Positions 1 through 6,284 of a stretch of DNA of 11,209 bases are shown here, piece by piece; the first letter of the stretch is position 1, and each line of letters begins with the position of its first letter. The translations under genes were made by a program, and so were the position numbers. This DNA is from Bacillota bacterium (GTDB lineage Bacteria; Bacillota; Desulfotomaculia; Desulfotomaculales; Desulfotomaculaceae). Location of the stretch: assembly GCA_023481335.1 (NCBI GenBank), contig JAMCWI010000128.1, positions 1 to 11,209 on the forward strand. Reading direction: 5' to 3'. The notes below the pieces were generated by a model. The model saw only the letters and a list, made by a program, of their open reading frames with translations, did no database searches and was not told the DNA's origin.

Positions 1-582
1 CTTTCCATACTGCGCATAAAAGAGCTAAAAAATGGTAAGAATGATAAAATGGTCGAGGCCATGTGTTTAAAACAAGGATTTAAAGTCCTTGACTGCACCC
101 TCGGCCTGGGAACTGACGCCATTGTCGCCAGCTTCGTAGCCGGGTCGGAGGGTAGGGTAGTTGGGCTGGATAAATCCACGTTGCTGGCAGCTATCGTCGG
201 ATACGGCCTGGCTCATTACCGGACGGGTGAAGAGGATATCGACCTGGCCATGCGAAGGATCGAAGTTATTGCGGTAGATCACCGGGAATTTCTCGCCAGG
301 ACTTCCCCCGGCAGCTTTGATATAGTATATTTCGACCCGATGTTTCGCCGGCCACGCTATCGTTCTCCGGCGATAAACGCAATGCGCGAACTCGCCGCGC
401 CGGATCCCCTTGAAAGGGAATCCGTGGAAATGGCCGCGCAAATTGCCGCGCGCCTTGTAGTGGCCAAAGAGACGCGTGGCAGCGGCGAGCACGAAAGGTT
501 GGGTTTGAACGAAACCTTTGGTGGAAAGTACTCGCCGGTCGTTTATGGATTACTTGAGGGGCGGGGTGGCAGTAGAAGGTGA
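1..582 (+). CDS. RsmJ-like class I SAM-dependent methyltransferase (5' end missing)
   Basis: The reading frame is open from base 1, so the gene begins before the window; 193 C-terminal residues are present. The glycine-rich SAM-binding motif VLDCTLGLGTDA is followed by an acidic residue at the end of the next strand (VVGLD). A DPMF motif (DIVYFDPMFRRP) is reminiscent of the DPM[FY] catalytic motif of RsmJ-type rRNA guanine methyltransferases. An ATG at position 49 is internal to the conserved family sequence (RIKELKNGKND precedes it), so it is unlikely to be the true start. The stop overlaps the miaA start by 4 nt, which implies translational coupling. The fold assignment is solid; the RNA substrate is inference, and a general DUF548-type methyltransferase label would be the safer alternative. 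Confidence 0.8.
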   Translation, partial: LSILRIKELKNGKNDKMVEAMCLKQGFKVLDCTLGLGTDAIVASFVAGSEGRVVGLDKSTLLAAIVGYGLAHYRTGEEDIDLAMRRIEVIAVDHREFLARTSPGSFDIVYFDPMFRRPRYRSPAINAMRELAAPDPLERESVEMAAQIAARLVVAKETRGSGEHERLGLNETFGGKYSPVVYGLLEGRGGSRR

Positions 583-1538
583 AGAGTTTTTATGGCGAAG
601 CCCCGCCGCTTCTGGTAATTACCGGGCCAACCGCAACTGGTAAGAGCAGCGCGGGGGTTATGGCCGCTGATATACTTGGCGGAGAAATTATTTCTGCGGA
701 CTCCATGCTTATTTACCGGCACATGGATATCGGCACGGCCAAGCCGACTTCCGCCGAGAGGCTAGGCATACCGCATCACATGATCGATATCGCCGATCCC
801 GATCAGGAGTACAGCGTGGCTCTATATCAACAGCAGTCCAGGGCGGCTGTAAAGGACGTCCTGCAAAGGGACAGACTGCCCCTGCTCGTCGGCGGAACGG
901 GCCTTTACGTCAATGCTGTTATAGACAGTTATGATTTCAGCGGCGCTGGCGGGGACAGATCGCTGCGGGAAAAATTTAAACACGAAATTGCCGCCTCGGG
1001 CGCCGAATCACTTCATCTTAAACTTCAATGTGTCGACCCTGAGACAGCGGCTAAACTGCACCCAAAAGATACGAGAAGGGTCACCAGGGCGCTTGAAGTA
1101 TATTACCGTACGGGCATGCCGATTTCCAGCTTTCAGTACAAGGATGATCAAAAATCAGTCTATAATCTAAAGATGTTCGGCCTGACCATGAGCCGCGATT
1201 TACTGTACCGGCGAATCGAAAAAAGGGTCGACGAAATGATTGAAGCCGGCCTGGTAGACGAGGTAAGGGCGTTGATGGCCAGGGGTTACTCACCTGAACT
1301 GCCTTCCATGCGCGGCCTTGGTTACAAGGAAATAATAGCTTACCTGCAGGGTGACCTGAACCTGGACCAGGCAGTGGAGTTGTTGAAAAGGAATACCAGG
1401 CACTTTGCCAAGAGGCAGTTAACCTGGTTCCGTAAAGATACAAGGATTGAGTGGCTTGACGTGGAAAACTACGGCAACATTACAGATCTGGCCCGGGAAA
1501 TTAGTGCAAAAATAGCAGGAGTATTTTTACCTTTGTAG
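579..1538 (+). CDS. miaA: tRNA dimethylallyltransferase MiaA
   Basis: MiaA transfers a dimethylallyl group from DMAPP to N6 of A37 in tRNAs that read UNN codons. The 319-residue length is typical. The P-loop GPTATGKS is at residues 16-23. The conserved DSMLIYRHMDIGTAKP block begins at D41, the expected catalytic aspartate. GGTGLY at 105-110 lines the DMAPP site, and the C-terminal AKRQLTWFR signature is intact. The start is a GTG inside the GTGA overlap with the methyltransferase stop, so the two are probably translated together. Downstream hfq follows after 41 nt, the miaA-hfq pairing seen in many bacteria. Nothing is missing or disrupted. Confidence 0.97.
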   Translation: MKSFYGEAPPLLVITGPTATGKSSAGVMAADILGGEIISADSMLIYRHMDIGTAKPTSAERLGIPHHMIDIADPDQEYSVALYQQQSRAAVKDVLQRDRLPLLVGGTGLYVNAVIDSYDFSGAGGDRSLREKFKHEIAASGAESLHLKLQCVDPETAAKLHPKDTRRVTRALEVYYRTGMPISSFQYKDDQKSVYNLKMFGLTMSRDLLYRRIEKRVDEMIEAGLVDEVRALMARGYSPELPSMRGLGYKEIIAYLQGDLNLDQAVELLKRNTRHFAKRQLTWFRKDTRIEWLDVENYGNITDLAREISAKIAGVFLPL

Positions 1539-1579
1539 AACATAATAAAAAGAAAAACATTCCAATGGAGGGAACCCTT

Positions 1580-1822
1580 ATGACAAAGCCCCAGATAAAT
1601 TTGCAGGACGCCTTTTTAAACCAGGTTAGAAAGGAAAACGTACCCGTTACAATTTTCCTTATTAACGGCTTTCAATTAAAAGGAATGGTGCGTGGTTTTG
1701 ATAACTTCACCGTTATCCTTGAGAGCGACGGAAAACAGTTGATGGTCTACAAACACGCTATTTCTACAGTCAGCCCGTTAAAGCCGGTCAACACATCCTT
1801 CTCGGAAACAAAGGGGTCCTAA
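1580..1822 (+). CDS. hfq: RNA chaperone Hfq
   Basis: Hfq is a hexameric Sm-like protein that binds small RNAs and mRNAs. The 80-residue product carries the Sm1 region (Q9, D10, F12; VTIFLINGFQLKGMVRGFDNFTV) and the Sm2 YKHA motif at residues 57-60, the lateral/proximal RNA-binding signature. An in-frame ATG at 1565 exists, but the Shine-Dalgarno GGAGG (1567-1571) overlaps it and sits 8 nt before the ATG at 1580. The protein from 1580 begins MTKPQINLQ, as Hfq proteins usually do, so 1580 was chosen. The C-terminal tail is short, as is usual for Firmicutes. A strong terminator closes the unit right after the gene. Confidence 0.96.
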   Translation: MTKPQINLQDAFLNQVRKENVPVTIFLINGFQLKGMVRGFDNFTVILESDGKQLMVYKHAISTVSPLKPVNTSFSETKGS

Positions 1823-1867
1823 ATTGTTGAATAACGTTGCTTAAACTTATTCAATAAAACCTTGCAA

Positions 1868-1902
1868 GAACAGGCCCCTTTTAAAAGGGTCTTGTTTTTT
1901 TG
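1868..1902 (+). terminator. Intrinsic terminator after hfq
   Basis: An inverted repeat with arms around 1869-1878 and 1887-1896 (AACAGG-CCC and GGG-TCTTGTT, one C/U mismatch and one G-U pair) surrounds an AT-rich apex. It runs straight into a T tract at 1895-1901. This fits a Rho-independent terminator for the methyltransferase-miaA-hfq unit and separates it from spoVK. Confidence 0.85.
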
Positions 1903-1931
1903 GTCACTATCCAACCGTACGGGCGTATAAT
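1901..1931 (+). promoter_or_regulatory. Probable spoVK promoter (perfect -10)
   Basis: A perfect TATAAT lies at 1926-1931 directly behind the hfq terminator. The -35 is poor: TGGTCA at 1901-1906 is the best match but gives a 19-nt spacer. Transcription would start near 1938, just after an ATG at 1935, which favours the GTG at 1965 as the spoVK start. Without a convincing -35 this may need an activator or be used by another sigma factor. Confidence 0.4.
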
Positions 1932-1964
1932 TAAATGACTTTGCCCGCGCGAGGTGGCCGACAG

Positions 1965-2930
1965 GTGAAAATCAAAATATGGAACGTTGAACAACCCGCC
2001 GGCTCCGGGTTAAAAGTGAGTAACAGGCCCGGGGCGCCTCCGGCAAAGCCGGCCGGGAAAAGTAAAGCAGCCGGTGAAGACAAAAACCAGGTGACCTGTG
2101 CCCGGGAAATAATGCAGGAACTCGATGCCCTTGTCGGCCTTTCCAGTGTTAAAAAGCTGATTGGGGAAATATATGCCTTTGTTGAAATCCAAAAGCGGCG
2201 TCAAAAAGAAAAACTGGTCACTCAGCCGCTGGTACTGCACATGATTTTCAAAGGTAATCCGGGTACCGGAAAGACAACAGTAGCCAGGATCCTTGGAAAA
2301 CTGTTCAAGGATGTCGGGGTGCTGGCCAAGGGACATCTCGTTGAAGTCGAAAGGGCCGATATGGTGGGAGAATTTATCGGTCATACGGCCCAAAAGACCA
2401 GGGAGCAGATTAAGAAAGCTCTGGGGGGCATACTTTTCATTGACGAAGCTTATTCACTGGCGCGGGGAGGCGAAAAGGATTTCGGCAAAGAAGCAATTGA
2501 CGCGCTTGTTAAGGGGATGGAAGACCACAGGGACAACCTGATCCTGATTCTGGCCGGATACCAGGATGAAATGGACTGGTTTACCGAGGCTAATCCCGGA
2601 CTGCGCTCTCGCTTTCCAATTCATATTTCCTTTCCTGACTACGACCACAGGGAACTACTGGCCATAGCCGACCTGATGATGAAGAAAAGAGAGTATTTCC
2701 TGACTTCCGGCGCCCGCGAGGAACTGCGGTTTCTCGTTGAAAAGGAGCGTCGCAGGCACGAGCACAGCGGCAACGCCAGGCTGGTGCGAAACCTGCTCGA
2801 GCGCGCTATCCGCAGGCAGGCGGTGCGGCTTTTGAACCAGCAGGCAAACATAAGCCGGGATGACCTGATGACCATCACCAGAGAAGATATTGAAGATAAC
2901 GGTGGAAAAAGTGTAAATCCAATTACATAA
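1965..2930 (+). CDS. spoVK: SpoVK/CbbX-type AAA+ ATPase (stage V sporulation protein K)
   Basis: This AAA+ ATPase belongs to the SpoVK/CbbX clade. SpoVK is needed for spore maturation in Bacillus subtilis; its substrate is not known. From the GTG start the product has 321 residues. Walker A GNPGTGKT is at 97-104 and Walker B LFIDE has D160/E161. A sensor-1 segment LILAGYQDEM and the NPGLRSRF arginine-finger region follow, then an alpha-helical lid. The GTG at 1965 was preferred over the ATG at 1935 because GAGGTGG (1951-1957) lies 7 nt before it, the protein then starts at the basic segment MKIKIWNV, and the predicted transcript begins after 1935. Position after hfq and before a YnbB-type gene matches the conserved Firmicute order. 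CbbX-like roles are an alternative, but no Rubisco genes are nearby. Confidence 0.9.
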   Translation: MKIKIWNVEQPAGSGLKVSNRPGAPPAKPAGKSKAAGEDKNQVTCAREIMQELDALVGLSSVKKLIGEIYAFVEIQKRRQKEKLVTQPLVLHMIFKGNPGTGKTTVARILGKLFKDVGVLAKGHLVEVERADMVGEFIGHTAQKTREQIKKALGGILFIDEAYSLARGGEKDFGKEAIDALVKGMEDHRDNLILILAGYQDEMDWFTEANPGLRSRFPIHISFPDYDHRELLAIADLMMKKREYFLTSGAREELRFLVEKERRRHEHSGNARLVRNLLERAIRRQAVRLLNQQANISRDDLMTITREDIEDNGGKSVNPIT

Positions 2931-2946
2931 AATAGCCGGTGAGAAT

Positions 2947-4191
2947 ATGACAAATATTGATTTTGAAAAACTGGCACGGGAAGTAACCGCCGAAGTTTCC
3001 CACATATATATTAATATAGATAAAATAGCCCTTGCCAATCACTCAAAAGTGCTTGAAGCATTTCACAAGGCAAAAGTAAGTGATTCACATCTTAAAAGCA
3101 CTACCGGATACGGTTACGGCGACAGGGGCAGGGAAACATTAGAAACAGTTTTCACGCGTATTTTCCGGGCCGAGTCAGCCCTGGTGCGGTGCCAGATAGT
3201 TTCCGGCACCCATGCCATCGCCCTTTGCCTGTATGGCATCCTGCGCCCCGGAGACGTCCTTCTTTTCGCTCAGGGTGAACCTTACGATACCCTCAGTGAA
3301 ATAATCGGCAGCAGGAGGGACTCGAATGGTTCACTGAAAGAGTTCGGAGTGAAATACCGCCAGTTAGAACTTAATCAGGACGGAAAAGTCGACCTGAAAG
3401 CGCTGGAGGAGGCGCTCTTGCAACGTGTCCGCCTGGTAATGATCCAGCGCTCAAGAGGGTACAGCCTTAAACCATCCCTGTCTATAGACAGGATAAGAGA
3501 AATATGCGCCCTTGTTAAAAAGGTTTCTCCCGGGACGGTTGTCTTTGTTGACAATTGCTACGGTGAATTTGTTGAAGAGGAAGAGCCCCTGGAGGCCGGC
3601 GCCGACATTGTTGCCGGCTCTTTTATTAAAAACCCCGGCGGCGGTCTCGCGCCCACCGGCGGCTACGTGGCCGGTAAACGGGAACTGGTCGAGGCGGCCG
3701 CGTCGCGCTGGACGGCCCCGGGTATAGGCGCCGAAATAGGCCCCGCGGCAGAATATCAGCGTTTACTGTTCCAGGGGCTCTTTGTCGCGCCTCACGTGGT
3801 TGCAGAAGCTCTAAAAGGGGTAGTTTTTGCATCTCGTTTTTTTGAAAGGATCGGTTTTCCGGTTTACCCGCTTTACAACGAAATCCGAACCGATATCGTC
3901 CAGAGCGTCCTCTTGGGCTCACCGGAAAGAATGTCGGCTTTTTGCCGCGGCATCCAAAAGTCGTCTCCTATTGATGCCCATGTTGTTCCTGAACCCTCTC
4001 CCATGCCCGGCTACGGCGATTCGGTCGTAATGGCTGCCGGCACCTTCGTCCAGGGCGCCTCCCTTGAACTCACCGCAGACGGACCCGTGCGGCCTCCCTA
4101 CGCGGTATACCTGCAGGGCGGGTTATTTAAAGAACATGTGATAATCGCGGCTATTACCGCTGCAAGGGAGATTTTAAAAACCAGGGGATAA
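2947..4191 (+). CDS. PLP-dependent methionine gamma-lyase family protein (YnbB / 'aluminium resistance' family)
   Basis: The 414-residue product is a fold-type I PLP enzyme of the family that contains B. subtilis YnbB, often labelled cystathionine beta-lyase-like or aluminium resistance protein. SGTHAIAL is the glycine-containing phosphate-binding region. FVDNCYGE carries the aspartate (D202) expected to contact the pyridine nitrogen. GSFIKNPGGGLAPTGGYVAG carries the Schiff-base lysine K228. A GGTGAG Shine-Dalgarno (2937-2942) precedes the ATG. The gene starts 16 nt after spoVK, so the two are probably co-transcribed. In B. subtilis ynbB lies in the same neighbourhood, there with ynbA/hflX and glnR, which are absent here. 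The in vivo substrate is not established; a C-S lyase role on sulfur amino acids is inferred from the family. Confidence 0.88.
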   Translation: MTNIDFEKLAREVTAEVSHIYINIDKIALANHSKVLEAFHKAKVSDSHLKSTTGYGYGDRGRETLETVFTRIFRAESALVRCQIVSGTHAIALCLYGILRPGDVLLFAQGEPYDTLSEIIGSRRDSNGSLKEFGVKYRQLELNQDGKVDLKALEEALLQRVRLVMIQRSRGYSLKPSLSIDRIREICALVKKVSPGTVVFVDNCYGEFVEEEEPLEAGADIVAGSFIKNPGGGLAPTGGYVAGKRELVEAAASRWTAPGIGAEIGPAAEYQRLLFQGLFVAPHVVAEALKGVVFASRFFERIGFPVYPLYNEIRTDIVQSVLLGSPERMSAFCRGIQKSSPIDAHVVPEPSPMPGYGDSVVMAAGTFVQGASLELTADGPVRPPYAVYLQGGLFKEHVIIAAITAAREILKTRG

Positions 4192-4376
4192 TTTCCATGG
4201 AAGGTTTCTCAGGTTGTCCGGGCACGGCTATAAACTAATAAAATGAACCGTTGCCTTTATGTATGATTTTTTTGAAAATCAAGAAAAATTGGTTAGCATT
4301 TAGGATAAAAGGAAGGTATTAATTATTTTTTGGCGAAAGAAAAAGTTATATTATTCCTTAGATGGCGGTGTATTTA
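4192..4376. other. Intergenic region before the LysR gene
   Basis: This is a 185-nt AT-rich gap. It contains a 10-bp palindrome TTCCATGGAA (4193-4202 region) just after the lyase stop and a small hairpin with 7-bp arms, TGATTTT (4264-4270) and AAAATCA (4275-4281). Neither has the G+C-rich stem plus T tract of a convincing terminator. I could not pick a sigma-A promoter with good elements, nor a clear LysR T-N11-A operator. Confidence 0.3.
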
Positions 4377-5297
4377 ATGAACTTTAAACAATTGGAAGCT
4401 TTTTTATGGGTAGCAGAACTGCAGAGCTTCACCAAAGCCGCCCGCCAGCTATATATGAGCCAGCCCGCCGTTAGTTTTCAAATTAAAGCACTCGAAGAGG
4501 ACCTGCAGGTGGCTCTGTTTCAGCGGGGAGATAAAAAGGTAATCCTCACTGAAGCGGGACGCCTTTTATATCCCGAGGCAAAACTGATGCTCAGGCAGTA
4601 CCTTAAAATTAAAGCCGGACTGGACGATTTAAAGGGGCTTAAAACCGGCCATCTGGTCGTCGGCGCTAGCACTATACCTGGTGAATATTTACTTCCTTTG
4701 CTGATCGGAGGTTTTAAAGATAAATACCCAGGTATTCACATTTCCCTGAAAGTTTCCGGCAGCGGGCAGGTGGGACGCTGGGTAAGGGAAAGAGAAATAG
4801 ACCTTGGTATAACCGGCTTTGCTGTCAACGAGTCCGGGATGGAGTGCACACCCTGGCTGAAGGACAACCTGGCGCTTATAGTCCCGGCAGCACACCCATG
4901 GGCCTTAAGGCAGTCAGTTAGCCTTGCGGATTTAAAAAAAGAATTAATTATATTACGAGAGCCCGGCTCAGGGACTCGCTGTACAATCGAGCAAAAACTC
5001 GCCGAAAATAATATTTATCTGGAACAGCTGCCGCGGGGGATGGAATTGGGAAGCACCAGGGCGGTAGTAACAGCCGTGGAAGCCGGATTGGGGATCAGTT
5101 TTGTTTCCAGGTTCGCTGTAAAGGAAGCACTGGAACTGCAACTGGTTAAAGAAGTTCAGGTAAACGGCTTAAATTTAAACCGTTTTCTTTACGTGGTCAA
5201 ACACAGTCACAGTGTGGGCGGTTTTGCTGTTGAGGCGTTTACTTCTTATATTAACGAAAAGGAGCTAATACGGTCTTTTCCAGGACTAATGGTATAA
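4377..5297 (+). CDS. LysR family transcriptional regulator
   Basis: The product is 306 residues from the ATG at 4377. Residues 1-60 form the LysR winged HTH (MNFKQLEAFLWVAELQSF, then AARQLYMSQPAVSFQIKALE). Residues from about 88 onward form the periplasmic-binding-protein-like effector domain, starting at LVVGASTIPGEYLLP. The in-frame ATG at 4362 would add five residues before the canonical LysR start MNFKQLE; 4377 fits the family better, though the ribosome site (GGCGGTG, 4364-4370) is weak for both. The STIPGEYLLP segment resembles CysL/CbbR-type and selenium-metabolism-associated LysR proteins, so a sulfur, selenium or carbon metabolite is a reasonable guess for the ligand. The usual LysR target is a divergent neighbour, but here the upstream gene runs in the same direction, so no target can be named. 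Confidence 0.9.
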   Translation: MNFKQLEAFLWVAELQSFTKAARQLYMSQPAVSFQIKALEEDLQVALFQRGDKKVILTEAGRLLYPEAKLMLRQYLKIKAGLDDLKGLKTGHLVVGASTIPGEYLLPLLIGGFKDKYPGIHISLKVSGSGQVGRWVREREIDLGITGFAVNESGMECTPWLKDNLALIVPAAHPWALRQSVSLADLKKELIILREPGSGTRCTIEQKLAENNIYLEQLPRGMELGSTRAVVTAVEAGLGISFVSRFAVKEALELQLVKEVQVNGLNLNRFLYVVKHSHSVGGFAVEAFTSYINEKELIRSFPGLMV

Positions 5298-5514
5298 ATA
5301 TTGCGATATTTTCCCAGGAACGAAGTTTCAATTCGGATTATTACAACCAGATCAACAACGCCCTTGCTTTTCCAGGCTTTTTCCGGGGAGCCCTGGATTG
5401 CCAGGTCAAGGCGATTAACGATCAAAAATACCTGTCCGCGGCCTATGCCCTGCATAAATTTTCCCTCAACGTCAGTCTCCAAAAATTCATTGTAGATCAT
5501 TTTAGTTGTAATAT
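5246..5514. other. Unresolved stretch between LysR and lexA, open on both strands
   Basis: On the - strand an 84-codon frame runs from ATG at 5500 to 5246, beginning 14 nt after the lexA stop and overlapping the LysR 3' end by about 50 nt. On the + strand the codon-aligned frame is open from 5255 to a stop near 5515 without ATG, GTG or TTG. Both translations have a plausible composition and RNY-like codons, which is expected when one is a shadow of the other. The - strand ATG lacks a Shine-Dalgarno (the upstream bases are A/T/C). I recognise neither product. It may be a small gene co-transcribed with lexA, a remnant of an eroded gene, or non-coding. Confidence 0.25.
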
Positions 5515-6123
5515 TTAATTGATCTTTCTTACCAGTCCGACAACCTTGCCCAGCACCTTGACTTCACTGGCGTAAATAGGTTCCATAAATTTATTTTCAG
5601 GTTGAAGGCGGATCCGGCTGACCTCCCTGTAAAACCTCTTTATAGTAGCCTCATCTTCCAGAAGGGCTACGACGATGTCACCGTTAACGGCGTCAGGCTG
5701 ATGTCTCACCAACACCATGTCCCCCTCCAAAATACCCGCGTCGATCATGCTGTCGCCGCGTACCGTCAGCATAAAAAATTCGCCTTCTCCCGTAAAATCA
5801 ACGGGAAGGGGGAAAACGTCCTCCCTGTTTTCAACAGCCAGGAGTGGTTTGCCAGCCGCCACGCGCCCGAGAATAGGCACTCCGGTTACTTCATAATTCC
5901 TTCCTACCATTTCGTCAAGAATTTCAATTGCCCTGGGCTTGGTAGGGTCACGCCTCAGATAACCTTTTTCTTCCAGCCTTTTTAAATAATTGTGCACTGT
6001 AGAACTGGAGCTCAGACCTACTATCTGACCAATTTCACGCACGGCTGGAGGGTATCCTTTTTGGCGAATACTTTTTTTAATTACCGCGAGGATCGCCGCC
6101 TCCCTTGAAGTCAGGCCTTTCAT
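5515..6123 (-). CDS. lexA: LexA repressor, SOS regulator
   Basis: LexA represses the DNA-damage regulon and cleaves itself when stimulated by RecA filaments. From the ATG at 6123 the protein has 202 residues. An N-terminal winged HTH (YPPAVREIGQIVGLSSSSTVHNYL, residues 24-47) is followed by RRDPTKPRAIEIL. The self-cleavage site is A90-G91 in GRVAAGKP. The catalytic dyad is S125 (VRGDSMI) and K162 (EATIKRF). Another ATG at 6144 would add seven residues, but the predicted transcript starts near 6149, leaving almost no leader. GGTGAT lies about 7 nt before 6123, and MKGLTSRE matches the usual LexA beginning. A LexA box overlaps its promoter, so autoregulation is expected. All functional residues are present. 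Confidence 0.96.
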   Translation of the reverse strand: MKGLTSREAAILAVIKKSIRQKGYPPAVREIGQIVGLSSSSTVHNYLKRLEEKGYLRRDPTKPRAIEILDEMVGRNYEVTGVPILGRVAAGKPLLAVENREDVFPLPVDFTGEGEFFMLTVRGDSMIDAGILEGDMVLVRHQPDAVNGDIVVALLEDEATIKRFYREVSRIRLQPENKFMEPIYASEVKVLGKVVGLVRKIN

Positions 6124-6155
6124 CAGGATTATCACCAACTCCATATTTTGGCTTG

Positions 6156-6184
6156 ATTATACCATGAAAAATTGTTTTTGAAAA
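6156..6184 (-). promoter_or_regulatory. lexA sigma-A promoter
   Basis: Read on the - strand, a perfect TATAAT (6161-6156) is separated by exactly 17 nt from TTTTCA (6184-6179), which matches 4 of 6 bases of TTGACA. The start point would be near 6149, about 26 nt before the lexA ATG at 6123. Confidence 0.75.
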
Positions 6185-6194
6185 CACTTGTTCG
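6181..6194. promoter_or_regulatory. LexA (SOS) box
   Basis: AAAACACTTGTTCG matches the Gram-positive LexA box CGAAC-N4-GTTCG at all but the first two bases: the left half-site has AAAAC in place of CGAAC, and the right half-site GTTCG is perfect. It overlaps the -35 hexamer of the lexA promoter, the right place for repression, and is the only box of this kind I found in the window. Confidence 0.75.
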
Positions 6195-6284
6195 AATTAA
6201 TAAATAAAAATTTTTAACTTTTAGAAGGAAACAAGAAAGGTGTCGCAGAAGAGTTAATTCAAAATATTTGGGGGATGAATTCAG

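Noticed and set aside
67..492. A 141-codon - strand frame opposite the methyltransferase gene
   Set aside because: It is antisense to a conserved SAM-methyltransferase domain, with no family signature of its own.
4264..4281. TGATTTT/AAAATCA hairpin as terminator of the PLP lyase gene
   Set aside because: The 7-bp stem is almost all A-T pairs and is followed by A-rich, not T-rich, sequence.
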